A stretch of 64,000 bases of DNA, taken from NCBI GenBank assembly GCA_938008535.1, contig CALLKF010000115.1:1-64000 (forward strand), in the 5' to 3' direction. The position numbers and the translations under genes were made by a program. Position 1 is the stretch's first letter; the number at the start of each line of letters is the position of its first letter. Source of the DNA: an uncultured Saprospirales bacterium (lineage in GTDB: Bacteria; Bacteroidota; Bacteroidia; Chitinophagales; JADIYW01). The notes under the pieces are model-generated. The model had not been told where the DNA came from. It ran no database searches and saw nothing but the letters and a program-made list of their open reading frames with translations. Shown here piece by piece: positions 36,054 through 44,185 of this stretch.

Positions 36054-36269
36054 ATGACCGACCAACAAAATAATCCGTTGCATGGTAAAACATTAGCTTT
36101 TATCGTAGAAAGCTTGGTTGACTATTATGGATTTGAAAAACTCGGTCAGCTAATTAACATTAAATGTTTTAACGAAAATCCGAGTATTCAGTCCAGTTTA
36201 AAATTTTTGCGACGCACACCTTGGGCTCGCAAAAAAGTAGAAGAGTTGTATCTGGAAAGTTTAGGTTGA
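36054..36269 (+). CDS. VF530/DUF2132 small DNA-binding-like protein
   Basis: 71 aa, matching the VF530 family along its length: NNPLHGKTLAFIVESLVDYYGFEKLGQLINIKCFNENPSIQSSLKFLRRTPWARKKVEELYL. The family fold resembles small DNA-binding helical proteins, but no biological role is established. It is the last gene of the alaS operon, 6 bp after the preceding stop, and is convergent with the VOC gene. Confidence 0.9.
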   Translation: MTDQQNNPLHGKTLAFIVESLVDYYGFEKLGQLINIKCFNENPSIQSSLKFLRRTPWARKKVEELYLESLG

Positions 36270-36307
36270 TTTAACAATTTCTAGCCACGATATTTGAATC
36301 AAGATAG

Positions 36308-37144
36308 CTATGCATTTTCCATTCTTGCTATATCCAGTTTTTTCATTTGCATCACTTCTTTCATCACACGTTGAAAACGTTCCGGGTCACTCATTAGCTT
36401 GGCTAAACTTGCAGGTACAATTTGCCACGACACACCAAATTTATCAGCCAGCCAACCACATTGGCTTTCTTCACCACCATCTGCTGTTAAGCGATTCCAA
36501 TACGCATCAATCGCGGCTTGGGTATCGCAATCTACTACTAAAGATACTGCCCAATTAAAGGTGTAGTTATGCTGGCCAGGTCCATCCATAATTATAAAAT
36601 TATTGCCATTCAATGTAAACTCTGCATACATTACTTTGCCTGCATTGGCATCGCCTTCCGGATAGTATACCAGCACATCTGTTGAAGAATGTTCAAATAC
36701 AGATGTGTACAATTGTATGGCTTCTTCTGCTCTGCCAAATAGTTTATCCGTAAACAACAACGATGGCGTCAGTCGTTTTGGCGCGTTGGGTTTTGCCACT
36801 GTAATTTGCCACGTCATACCATATTTATCTTTCAGCCAGCCATAACAATCGCTCCATGGATGTTTGCCTAAGGCAATCATTGCACTGCCGTCCACTATCA
36901 GTTGATTCCACGCTGCGTGTGTTTCCTCTTCGGTTTCAAATTCTGCGGTTAAAGAAACAGATGGATTTATTTTAAACATAGGTCCGCCATTGAGACCCAT
37001 TATTTTTTTACCAAACAACTCAAACACCACTACCATATCAGTTTCTAACTGAATTGCAGATGGCTGAAACACCGAACAATAAAAATCGGCAGCTTCTTTG
37101 GCGTTACCGTCGAACCACAGGCAAGGATAGATTGGATGTTGCAT
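36308..37144 (-). CDS. Tandem-domain VOC protein (PhnB-like)
   Basis: 278 aa from the ATG at 37144, where MQHPIYPCLWFDGNAKEAADFYCSVF gives the family start; the open frame continues to 37261 but the extension is not conserved-looking. Two PhnB/3-demethylubiquinone-methyltransferase-like VOC domains occur in tandem (about 1-130 and 135-265), each with FDGNAKEA or FGRAEEAIQLYTSVF and a W-L-DK-G-WQI ending (YGWLKDKYGMTWQITVA, CGWLADKFGVSWQIVPA). Substrate unknown. Such doubled VOC proteins occur singly in many Bacteroidota. Confidence 0.88.
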   Translation of the reverse strand: MQHPIYPCLWFDGNAKEAADFYCSVFQPSAIQLETDMVVVFELFGKKIMGLNGGPMFKINPSVSLTAEFETEEETHAAWNQLIVDGSAMIALGKHPWSDCYGWLKDKYGMTWQITVAKPNAPKRLTPSLLFTDKLFGRAEEAIQLYTSVFEHSSTDVLVYYPEGDANAGKVMYAEFTLNGNNFIIMDGPGQHNYTFNWAVSLVVDCDTQAAIDAYWNRLTADGGEESQCGWLADKFGVSWQIVPASLAKLMSDPERFQRVMKEVMQMKKLDIARMENA

Positions 37145-37249
37145 AGTATTTATCTTGTTTATTTTGATAGAATAATAAATTAAATGTAGTAAAAATTCTT
37201 TTCCAATGTGTATTTTAAGTGAATTAACACGTATTTTTAAAACATTTAA

Positions 37250-37280
37250 TTGACAATACAATCTATCAGGTCTAATTTTG
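37250..37280 (+). promoter_or_regulatory. Complete Bacteroidota promoter for the DUF3592-like gene
   Basis: TTG at 37250-37252, 20-bp spacer, TAATTTTG at 37273-37280, then the ATG at 37286. The TTG at 37250 is in frame with the gene but is better explained as the -33 box. Confidence 0.65.
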
Positions 37281-37285
37281 AAGTA

Positions 37286-38101
37286 ATGAATGTTGAAGAA
37301 GAACGATTTAAGAGAGTTTATTACAAAGTACAGGTACCAGAAGCATTAATTTCACCTCTTTCATTTCGGCTTAAATATGCTGGATTCTATTTCAGTTTTC
37401 TTTGGCTGTTTATTACCATCTTCTTTTTGTGGAATTTTATTTCAAATTTAACTCAACAAGATTTTGTATCCTTTTATGAAACAGATAAATCTACTGTAGG
37501 TGTTGTTACAGCAATTGATTTTACTTACGATAGCGAAAGTGAAGACACTACTTTTATTTATAATTTTGTTTACACAGACAAAGCAAAAAAATATACCAAT
37601 AAAGGATATTATGGATATAAAGTTTATGATTTGAATGATTCAATAAAGATTTTTTATAAAGTTGAAAATCCAGCAATTGCAAAAGCTGAATATTTAAATG
37701 CATCTAAAAATGAGACTCCAAGTTTGACAATATGCTTTGGTATTATGTTTCTATTGTTTGGTATTGGTTTTCTTTATCATGCTGAACAAAAAAATAATTT
37801 ATTAGTTTCAACTTTAAAAAATGGTGTACTTACATTGGGTTTCTATCAATCACATACTTCAGATAGTGATAGCAATGATTTTACTTATAAATATGAATAT
37901 ATGGATAGAAATAAGAAATGTTACTATATTTTTGAAAATGCTCCAAAAGATGAAATCATTTTTCATATTGATGTACTATATTCTGATATGTATCCAAATA
38001 AAGCATTTATCATACATAAAAACTTTCTTAGAAGTCGTTTTAACAGAGATACCATCATACAACTTGTGCACGAATACGCAACAGAGATAGAAAATGCTTA
38101 G
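37286..38101 (+). CDS. Membrane protein with DUF3592-like domain
   Basis: 271 aa from ATG 37286. Two hydrophobic segments (about 35-57 and 155-175). After the first comes a soluble stretch STVGVVTAIDFTYDSESEDTTFIYNFVYTDKAKKYTNKGYYGYKVYDLNDSIKIFYKVENPAIAKAEYL, the pattern of DUF3592 (beta strands, V-Y-P-N ending). A similar strand pattern repeats after the second segment. Function unknown; probably inner membrane. The 21-bp array 2 begins 65 bp downstream. Confidence 0.65.
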   Translation: MNVEEERFKRVYYKVQVPEALISPLSFRLKYAGFYFSFLWLFITIFFLWNFISNLTQQDFVSFYETDKSTVGVVTAIDFTYDSESEDTTFIYNFVYTDKAKKYTNKGYYGYKVYDLNDSIKIFYKVENPAIAKAEYLNASKNETPSLTICFGIMFLLFGIGFLYHAEQKNNLLVSTLKNGVLTLGFYQSHTSDSDSNDFTYKYEYMDRNKKCYYIFENAPKDEIIFHIDVLYSDMYPNKAFIIHKNFLRSRFNRDTIIQLVHEYATEIENA

Positions 38102-38166
38102 TATAAATTGAACTAAAAATTAAACTGCTATACATTTTCCTGCAAGCAAAACACTTTTTGCTATCA

Positions 38167-38376
38167 GAAATAGTGTTTTCCCATATAGAAAAAGTCTTCC
38201 GTAAAGAGGAAATAGTGTTTTTCCATATAGAAAAAGTCTTCCGTAAAGAGGAAATAGTGTTTTCCCATATAGAAATAGTCTTTCGTAAAGAGGAAATAGT
38301 CTTTTCCCATATAGAAAAAGTCTTTCGTACACAAGAAAAGGTATTTCGTACACAAGAAAAAGTCTTTTGGAAAGAA
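38167..38376 (+). repeat. Tandem array of ten 21-bp units upstream of FN3 copy 2
   Basis: Ten contiguous 21-bp units, each a 12-bp constant part (GAAAWAGTCTTT, small variants) and a 9-bp part (TCCCATATA, TTCCATATA, CGTAAAGAG, CGTACACAA or TGGAAAGAA). The first seven units alternate strictly between ATATA-type and AAAGAG-type endings. The plus strand is open through the array as heptapeptide repeats (IEKVFRK, EEIVFSH), as expected for 21-bp units without stops; there is no ATG and no other coding sign. The array ends 160 bp before the FN3 gene start. It fills the 38102-38536 gap together with the leader. Confidence 0.9.
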
Positions 38377-38536
38377 GTTTTGACTGAAATTTTATTATTC
38401 ATAGACTGATTTCAGCTCATATTTGTGAAATAATGTTAAATTATTTAAAATATTACATACTAACGCAATAAAGCGTAATATATGTCGTTATAAAGAAAAC
38501 GAACAATTATTTTTCACAATCTTAAAATATAGTAAA
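38377..38536 (+). promoter_or_regulatory. Leader between the 21-bp array and FN3 copy 2
   Basis: AT-rich, 160 bp. ATGTTAAA followed by TTAAAATA (38433-38452) ends about 85 nt before the ATG. The same block is present about 90 nt before FN3 copy 1. A small inverted repeat TAACGC/GCGTTA-like (ACGCAATAAAGCGT) lies at about 38463-38476. Confidence 0.5.
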
Positions 38537-39172
38537 ATGACAAAAAAATTAAAGCCGCTATTAAGCACCAGCAAATTGCCTGCAAGCGGCGTCATAACAA
38601 AAGCAGGAGGAATCGTAGGACAAATTGGATTTCATGTTGCCACATTTGCCACACCCAATCCACCATTAAGTGCTATTACCGACCAGTCAGGGAAACTGCA
38701 AATTAAAATCGATAAACAAAATGCAGCATGGTCAGCGTATAAGGAAGCAACGGAAGAAGTTCAGGTAGAAAGAGAAATTCTGGAAGAACTTTTAGAACAA
38801 GAACGATTTTATGTGGAAGGAATTGCTAACGGCGATAAAGTAAAAATTTTAGCCGCCGGTTTTGATATGCGCAAGGATCCGGTTGCTACAGGCATATTAC
38901 CGGCACCATTAAATGTAATTACTAAAGAAGGCAGCAGCGATGGCGAGCTGATTGTAACCTGGAAAAGCGTAAAAGGCGCAAAAGCGTACAATGTAGAAAT
39001 TAGTTACGATAATACGGATGCTGCAAACTGGGCTTTTTACATTACCGTTACAAAATGCAAATGTTATATTACAGGCATTGAAAGTGGCACGCGCGTGTAC
39101 ACAAGAGTAGTAGCCATTAACAGCAACGGCCAAGGCGGCTATAGTGATATATCTACCAAAACAGTTCCTTAG
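38537..39172 (+). CDS. Coiled-coil plus fibronectin type III protein, copy 2
   Basis: 211 aa, cytoplasmic by lack of signal peptide. It has the same plan as the protein at 14756-15385: basic start (MTKKLKPLLST), proline segment (TPNPPLSAI), charged helix (about 60-95, AYKEATEEVQVEREILEELLEQERFYVEGI), LPAPLNVITKEGSSDGELIVTWKSVKGAKAYNVEIS and one FN3 domain ending GTRVYTRVVAINSNGQGGYSDIS. I estimate roughly half identity in the FN3 half and much less in the first 60 residues. GC-richer than neighbours. A strong terminator follows. Function unknown. Confidence 0.8.
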   Translation: MTKKLKPLLSTSKLPASGVITKAGGIVGQIGFHVATFATPNPPLSAITDQSGKLQIKIDKQNAAWSAYKEATEEVQVEREILEELLEQERFYVEGIANGDKVKILAAGFDMRKDPVATGILPAPLNVITKEGSSDGELIVTWKSVKGAKAYNVEISYDNTDAANWAFYITVTKCKCYITGIESGTRVYTRVVAINSNGQGGYSDISTKTVP

Positions 39173-39211
39173 TTTTTGATAATAGCTTTTTCCATTTTTT
39201 ATGAATTTTGG

Positions 39212-39238
39212 TCCCAGCCGCGAGGTTGGGATTTTTTT
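39212..39238 (+). terminator. Terminator of FN3 copy 2
   Basis: TCCCAGCC and GGTTGGGA pair (one G-U) around a GCGA tetraloop and run into seven T residues. Confidence 0.9.
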
Positions 39239-39405
39239 ATTGTTGAAAACTTAGTATATCATTTATATAATAAAATTGCACTAGCTGCAACAACTTATAT
39301 ATAGTTTTACTTATATTTGGTAAATAACCAGCTACTTTATGGCATAAACAGTTATACCAATAACAGTAAATGAAAAAAGTAAGCAAAAAATAAAACTATT
39401 TAACT

Positions 39406-40851
39406 ATGAAAAACTTAAAAATTGTAACAATCACAATTATTTTTATTTTGTTTATTTCTTGCAAAAAAGAAACAAAAGATACAAATGAAATAGTAATTGG
39501 TGATACACTTAGTGAAACTGATAATGATTATATTGATAGTATTAGTGTCCCAAATCCAGAGTTAAATGAAATGATTGGACTAGATGGTAATCCTTTGGGA
39601 AGACAATCAGGAGTTTTGGTAAGTTTAAATGATTTAGTAAAAGCAATGTTAATTGACGCACAAAATTTAAGTGGGCAAAAAAATATATCTCATCAAGATG
39701 AAGGCATAAATAAACCACAACACATGGGTTTTGTATATAGTTATGGACAAAGAGATATTACAAAGAGACTAAATCCTAATTCAGGAAATGCGATTCATAA
39801 AAAATACGCTGTTTATGGTACTGATTGTTCTGGCTTTATTATAAATCTATTTAGGCATGCTGGAATAAATATATCCAATTGTACAGTTTCTTCATTTGAG
39901 AGTGCATTAAAAAATGCCTTAAAAAACAATCCTGACAGCATTAAAATAGAGAATAAAGGTCATTTGTCAGTGAATGAAATTAAAACTGGAGATATTATTT
40001 TTTGGTTAGGTACTGATTTAAATCATATAGGTATTATTAGTGAATTGACTAATGGAAAAAGAGTAGTATTTCAGTCAAATGGTACAGGTACACCTATTGA
40101 TGAAACTGCTCAAACAAAGAATCTTGGAATTAAAAGAGGTGTTCATGCTATTGATTTAACAATGGCGATAAATGGTAGAGGGTATTGGGGCAACAGCTAT
40201 AAAATACTTAGGTTAAAGACAAATGACAGCACAGTTCAAGACATAGACGGAAACATTTACCACACCATAAAAATTGGTACACAAACATGGTTGGTAGAAA
40301 ACCTAAAAACCACTCGGTATAATGATGGAGTAACAATACCTAATATAACCAATACAACAACATGGTATGAATATGGTACTGGTACAGTTAATGGCTATCC
40401 AGCTGTTGAAAAAGCAGCATGGTGTTATTATGATAATAATGTAGGCAATAACACATTACATGGTAAATTATATAATTGGCATGCAGTAAAAACAGGTAAA
40501 TTAGCACCAACTGGTTGGCATGTGCCTACCAAAATAGAATGGGAAACCTTAATTAATTATTTAGGTGGCAGTAGCGTTGCTGGCGGAAAAATGAAAATTA
40601 CTACTTTATGGAATAGTCCAAATATTGGTGCATCAAATAGTAGTGGATTTTCTGCAGATCCTTGTGGATATAGAGATAATCATGGAGATTTTGGCGGAAT
40701 TGGGGATTTTTCAGGATGGTGGTCATCAACACAGTCTACTAATAATACTAATTGGGCATGGAATTATTATTTGGAAAATATTAGTGCTAATATAATAACA
40801 GATGAAGGATCAAAGACACCAGGATTAGCAATAAGATGCATAAAAAATTAA
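39406..40851 (+). CDS. Lipoprotein with NlpC/P60-type hydrolase and FISUMP domain
   Basis: 481 aa. Lipobox FISCKKE (Cys near 19). A cysteine-peptidase domain (about 75-270) shows the Cys in YGTDCSGFIINLFRHAG, the His in GTDLNHIGIISE and GDIIFWLG between them, the NlpC/P60/CHAP arrangement. The C-terminal half (about 280-480) is a Fibrobacter-succinogenes-major-paralogous domain: DIDGNIYHTIKIGTQTWLVENLKTTRYNDG, LYNWHAVKTGKLAPTGWHVPTKIEWETLINYLGG, GWWSSTQ and AIRCIKN. It is probably anchored outside the cell membrane and may cleave cell-wall peptides. Single gene with no close partners. Confidence 0.88.
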   Translation: MKNLKIVTITIIFILFISCKKETKDTNEIVIGDTLSETDNDYIDSISVPNPELNEMIGLDGNPLGRQSGVLVSLNDLVKAMLIDAQNLSGQKNISHQDEGINKPQHMGFVYSYGQRDITKRLNPNSGNAIHKKYAVYGTDCSGFIINLFRHAGINISNCTVSSFESALKNALKNNPDSIKIENKGHLSVNEIKTGDIIFWLGTDLNHIGIISELTNGKRVVFQSNGTGTPIDETAQTKNLGIKRGVHAIDLTMAINGRGYWGNSYKILRLKTNDSTVQDIDGNIYHTIKIGTQTWLVENLKTTRYNDGVTIPNITNTTTWYEYGTGTVNGYPAVEKAAWCYYDNNVGNNTLHGKLYNWHAVKTGKLAPTGWHVPTKIEWETLINYLGGSSVAGGKMKITTLWNSPNIGASNSSGFSADPCGYRDNHGDFGGIGDFSGWWSSTQSTNNTNWAWNYYLENISANIITDEGSKTPGLAIRCIKN

Positions 40852-40855
40852 AACT

Positions 40856-40984
40856 ACACACAACAAAAAATTTTGGTACTTGTGGTAGATTTAATAAATT
40901 AAGTTTTGAGTAATAAATTTAATTTATAAATAAGTGATAGTTTTGGTAAATACGCACTACCATCGCCAATTTTCAACAGTTATC
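40856..40984 (+). repeat. Cassette direct repeat, left copy
   Basis: This stretch aligns end to end, roughly three-quarters identical, with 42371-42503. Shared landmarks: CACACAACAAAAAATT, TGTGGTAGATTT, AAATTAAGTTTT, CAATTTTC/GTAATTTTC, and GTTAnCG at the end (40979). It begins just after the FISUMP gene stop and ends 34 bp before the next ATG. Confidence 0.75.
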
Positions 40985-41017
40985 GGCTATTTTCAAACGA
41001 CACTCAATAGACTAAAC

Positions 41018-41527
41018 ATGAATTTAGATTTCCTAAATATTAGTAATCCATCAGAAATGGAATTTAAGACAATTGCAAACAAGTTATTTAATTACTTTGC
41101 AATCCAAACTTATGATTCAACATACAGAATAACTGACATGGAGTTCTATTGGAATTCAGTAAGTCATAAAGACGAAAGTACATATCACAGAAAATATGTT
41201 GACCCAAAATCGGGAGAATGGTTTTTCCATTATTCTGGTGTTGATATAGCTTTAAAAAATGAAACTACAGGTGGATACGGTGGGATTTTATTGAGAGCTG
41301 TTTATGATATAACCCATGATAAACTTTATAAAGGACCTATGGTTTGTGCAATGAGATTATTTAGTGGAACAAGTGCTTTTGAAACTGCGATACAAACAAA
41401 AATAGTGCAACATACATTTCCTAAAGTAGATTTAAATATGAGCCCACGAATTGGATTAGGAAAAAACGCCAAGAAAAATGATGCAGATAAACTTCCTTAT
41501 AGATTTTTTATAACTCATATTAAATGA
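41018..41527 (+). CDS. Hypothetical protein in direct-repeat-bounded cassette
   Basis: 169 aa from ATG 41018; an upstream in-frame GTG (40934) lies in the direct repeat and is unlikely. MNLDFLNISNPSEMEFKTIANKLFNYFAIQ opens the protein; FYWNSVSHKDESTYHRKYVDPKSGEWFFHYSGVDIALKNE and GYGGILLRAVYDI follow. The motif layout (FYW..., HSGVD, GGILLR) resembles uncharacterised proteins distantly like 3-methyladenine glycosylase folds, but I would not assign activity. It overlaps the deiminase start by four bases (ATGA). Confidence 0.65.
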   Translation: MNLDFLNISNPSEMEFKTIANKLFNYFAIQTYDSTYRITDMEFYWNSVSHKDESTYHRKYVDPKSGEWFFHYSGVDIALKNETTGGYGGILLRAVYDITHDKLYKGPMVCAMRLFSGTSAFETAIQTKIVQHTFPKVDLNMSPRIGLGKNAKKNDADKLPYRFFITHIK

Positions 41528-42365
41528 TAGCAGATAATAAAACAAACTTTCTGTATTTAGCAGACACTTTGCCAAAGAAGTATTCAAACTTTTATCAGCA
41601 GTTTGAAAAGGTATTGAAAGAATGTAATATCAATTTTCAATTATTACCACAAACCAAAGACGTTTGGGCAGTTGACTATATGCCAATACAAATTGCTGAA
41701 ATAAATTTATTCGCTTTGTTTACAATCCTCAATATTTGCAAACACAGAAACTAATAAAAACTATTTCAGACGTTGACACAATATGTGAACAAATCGGAAT
41801 AGAAACCATAAAGTCAAATATTGTACTTGACGGAGGAAATGTAACAAGAACAACTGATAAGGTTATAATGACAGACCGAATTTTCAAAGACAACCCAACC
41901 TATGAACGTAAAAAATTAATTAAAGAACTTATAAACTACTTTGAAGTAGATAAGTTGTTTTTTGTTCCCGAACAAACACATGACTTTACAGGACATTCAG
42001 ATGGAATGGTTCGTTTCATTGACGAGCAAACAGTTTTAAAAAATGATTCCGCAGAAGATAAAGAAGAATTTAGAAGAGCTTTTGAAATTGCGATTCATAA
42101 CACAGGACTTGAGTACATTAAGATTCCTTACAAAGCATACTACAACAAAAGTTATAACAATGCAAACGGAGATTACATAAACTATTTGCAAATGGAGAAC
42201 AATGTTATCATTCCAACATTTGGAATTAAGGAAGACGATGGAATTGTGAAACAATTTGAAGACATATTTAAAGGACAAACAATTGCAACTGTTGACGCAA
42301 ATGAAATAGCGAATGACGGAGGAATATTGAACTGCATTACATGGAATATACAGATAGAAAGATAA
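41524..42365 (+). pseudogene. Agmatine deiminase-family gene broken by one frameshift
   Basis: The first part (41524-41754) gives KTNFLYLADTLPKKYSNFYQQFEKVLKECN and VWAVDYMPIQ, then goes out of frame near 41699. The other frame continues NKFIRFVYNPQYLQTQKLIKTISDVDTICEQ and is open to 42365. Together they form one peptidylarginine/agmatine-deiminase-fold protein of about 280 aa with all key parts: DYMPIQ, LDGGNVTRTTDKVIMTDRIF, the His of HDFTGHSDGMVRFID and the C-terminal Cys of NDGGILNCITWNI. Restoring one A near GCTGAAATAAA would fuse them. It may be a true frameshift, a sequencing error or a decayed gene. It overlaps the preceding gene (ATGA). Confidence 0.8.
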
Positions 42366-42370
42366 TACAG

Positions 42371-42503
42371 CACACAACAAAAAATTGGCACTAGTTGTGG
42401 TAGATTTGGTAAATTAAGTTTTATGCAATAAATTACATTTGTAAATAATTGTTGGTTGGTGCTAAAAAGGCATAACTATTTGTAATTTTCAGCCGTTAAC
42501 GAT
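42371..42503 (+). repeat. Cassette direct repeat, right copy
   Basis: Matches 40856-40984 and likewise starts directly after a stop codon and ends with GTTAACG (42495-42501), 52 bp before the next gene. The pair encloses a 1.5-kb two-gene unit. Confidence 0.75.
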
Positions 42504-42552
42504 AAGCGTAGAGAATGACTACAAACAAAAATTGACTGCAAATTAAATTGAT

Positions 42553-43020
42553 ATGACAAAGAAAACAATTTTAATAAGTTTGACACTTGCGGCAACCTTT
42601 TTTCTTGGTTTCGCATTTAAATCATTCACAACAAAAAATAACGACACTAAAATGAAAAGAGTAACAGGCATAGGTGGCGTCTTCTTTAAAAGCAAAGACC
42701 CAAAAGCAGCAACTGAATGGTATCAGAAACACCTTGGATTAGACACAAATCCTTATGGTGCTACTTTTGAATGGTATGAAAAACCAGACAGCACAACAAA
42801 AGCACTGACACAGTGGACCGCTTTTGCACAAGCATCCAACTACTTTGACAAAGAGTATATGATTAATTACCGAGTAGAAAACTTGGAAGCACTGGTGGAA
42901 GAACTGAAAAAAGAAGGAGTGACCATAGTGGACAAAATTGAAACATATGACTATGGCAAGTTTGTTCATATTCTAGATGGCGATGGAAACAAAGTTGAAT
43001 TATGGGAACCTATTGACTAA
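42553..43020 (+). CDS. Exported VOC/glyoxalase-family protein
   Basis: 155 aa. An N-terminal hydrophobic segment (MTKKTILISLTLAATFFLGFAF) suggests export or anchoring, although an internal ATG (M34, KRVTGIGG) would give the usual cytosolic VOC start. The domain reads GIGGVFFKSKDPKAATEWYQKHLGLDTNPYGATFEWYEKP and ends HILDGDGNKVELWEPID, the standard single VOC domain with the Glu metal ligand. It follows the right direct repeat, so it is the third gene in the cassette-like segment. Substrate unknown. Confidence 0.85.
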   Translation: MTKKTILISLTLAATFFLGFAFKSFTTKNNDTKMKRVTGIGGVFFKSKDPKAATEWYQKHLGLDTNPYGATFEWYEKPDSTTKALTQWTAFAQASNYFDKEYMINYRVENLEALVEELKKEGVTIVDKIETYDYGKFVHILDGDGNKVELWEPID

Positions 43021-43200
43021 TTGTAAAACAAAGTTTGTACTTCGCTCAATTTGGTTTGTAATCAAAGAACCACAGACCATAATATTTCTATAAATTCTCA
43101 ACTCAATTCATTTGTGGCTCTTGAAAGATGTGTAGTGTTTATGACTGTTTACAGAAAGACAATAATTTTCAGCAAAGTAGAATTATTTAAACCAAAATAT

Positions 43201-43208
43201 TACATTTG
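43201..43208 (+). promoter_or_regulatory. Candidate -7 box before the SRPBCC gene
   Basis: TACATTTG matches TAnnTTTG, 21 bp before the ATG at 43230. No clear -33 TTG. I see nothing else in 43021-43229. Confidence 0.4.
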
Positions 43209-43229
43209 AAACCATAAAAAAACAATTCT

Positions 43230-43679
43230 ATGGCTACCAACAAAGTTACACTGCATCGCGTTTTTACAGCAAGTCCTGAAAAAGTATATAAAGCATTTAT
43301 AGATGCAGATGCAATGGCATCGTGGATTCCACCTTATGGTTTTGTCTGCAAAATTCATAGTATGGATGTGCAGGTTGGTGGTCAATACAAAATGTCGTTT
43401 ACCAATTTTACAACAGGTAGCAGTCATACATTTGGTGGTGAGTATTTAGAAATTGTTCCCAATGAACGTTTAAAATATACCGACCAATTTGACGACCCAA
43501 ATTTGCCTGGACAAATGATAACGACCATTGAATTGCGTAAAGTTTTGTGTGGTACAGAAATCGTGGCTACGCAAGAAGGCATTCCAGATGCAATACCAAC
43601 TGAAATGTGTTATTTAGGTTGGCAAGAGTCGTTAGAAAAATTAAAACGTTTGGTAGAACCGAATATTCCAGATGCGTAA
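43230..43679 (+). CDS. SRPBCC-family protein
   Basis: 149 aa with one Bet v1-like AHSA1 domain: LHRVFTASPEKVYKAFIDADAMASWIPPYGFVCKIHSMDVQVGGQYKMSFTNF, then GGEYLEIVPNERLKYTDQFDD, TTIELRKVLCGTEI and the C-terminal helix LGWQESLEKLKRLVEP. Small-ligand-binding family, role unknown. The VOC gene follows after 31 bp in the same direction, so the two are likely co-transcribed. Confidence 0.9.
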   Translation: MATNKVTLHRVFTASPEKVYKAFIDADAMASWIPPYGFVCKIHSMDVQVGGQYKMSFTNFTTGSSHTFGGEYLEIVPNERLKYTDQFDDPNLPGQMITTIELRKVLCGTEIVATQEGIPDAIPTEMCYLGWQESLEKLKRLVEPNIPDA

Positions 43680-43710
43680 ATCAATCAACACAATATCTTA
43701 AAAAATAAAA

Positions 43711-44130
43711 ATGGCAAAACAAGTATTTATCAATTTAGCAGTAAAAGACCTACAAAAATCGATGGATTTATATACTGCTTTGGGTTTTACGAATAATCCA
43801 CAATTTTCAGACAATACAGGAAAGTGTATGGTTTGGAGCGATTCTATTTTTGTAATGCTCTTGTCCCATGAGAAATTTGCATCGTTTGCCACCAAACCGA
43901 TTGCTGATACAAAATCATCCTTAGCAGCACTTTTTTCCTTATCGCTTGAAAGTGTAGACGAACTAAATACTATGATGACTAATGGTTTGCAAGCTGGCGG
44001 AATTGAACCGCACGAAGCGAGAGATTATGGTTTTATGCAACAACGTTCGATTGAAGATTTTGACGGACATACTTGGGAAATTTTCTATATGGATATTTCA
44101 AAATTTCCGAAAGAACAAGCATCTGAATAA
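43711..44130 (+). CDS. VOC-family (glyoxalase/bleomycin-resistance-like) protein
   Basis: 139 aa. KQVFINLAVKDLQKSMDLYTALGFTNNPQFSDNTGKCMVWSDSIFVMLLSHEKF is the characteristic opening of this VOC subgroup (often annotated as glyoxalase/extradiol-like), and it ends DYGFMQQRSIEDFDGHTWEIFYMDISKFP. Single domain, cytoplasmic, likely dimeric. Forms an operon with the SRPBCC gene, a pairing common in Bacteroidota accessory regions. Substrate unknown. Confidence 0.9.
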   Translation: MAKQVFINLAVKDLQKSMDLYTALGFTNNPQFSDNTGKCMVWSDSIFVMLLSHEKFASFATKPIADTKSSLAALFSLSLESVDELNTMMTNGLQAGGIEPHEARDYGFMQQRSIEDFDGHTWEIFYMDISKFPKEQASE

Positions 44131-44185
44131 TACGGATTAGTTTGTTGTCGTAAACTAAAAAGGTCAAGAATTATTTAATGCTTTA

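Noticed and set aside
37145..37261. N-terminal extension of the tandem VOC protein
   Set aside because: The family start MQHPIYPCLWFDG lies at 37144 and the extension runs across the divergent promoter region.
38158..38409. Open frame of EKVFRK/EEIVFSH repeats as a coiled-coil peptide gene
   Set aside because: No ATG at its start, sequence fully explained by the 21-bp array, and antisense frames are equally open.
40934..41017. Upstream GTG start of the 41018 gene
   Set aside because: The 28 extra codons fall in the 130-bp direct repeat, which is non-coding at its other copy.
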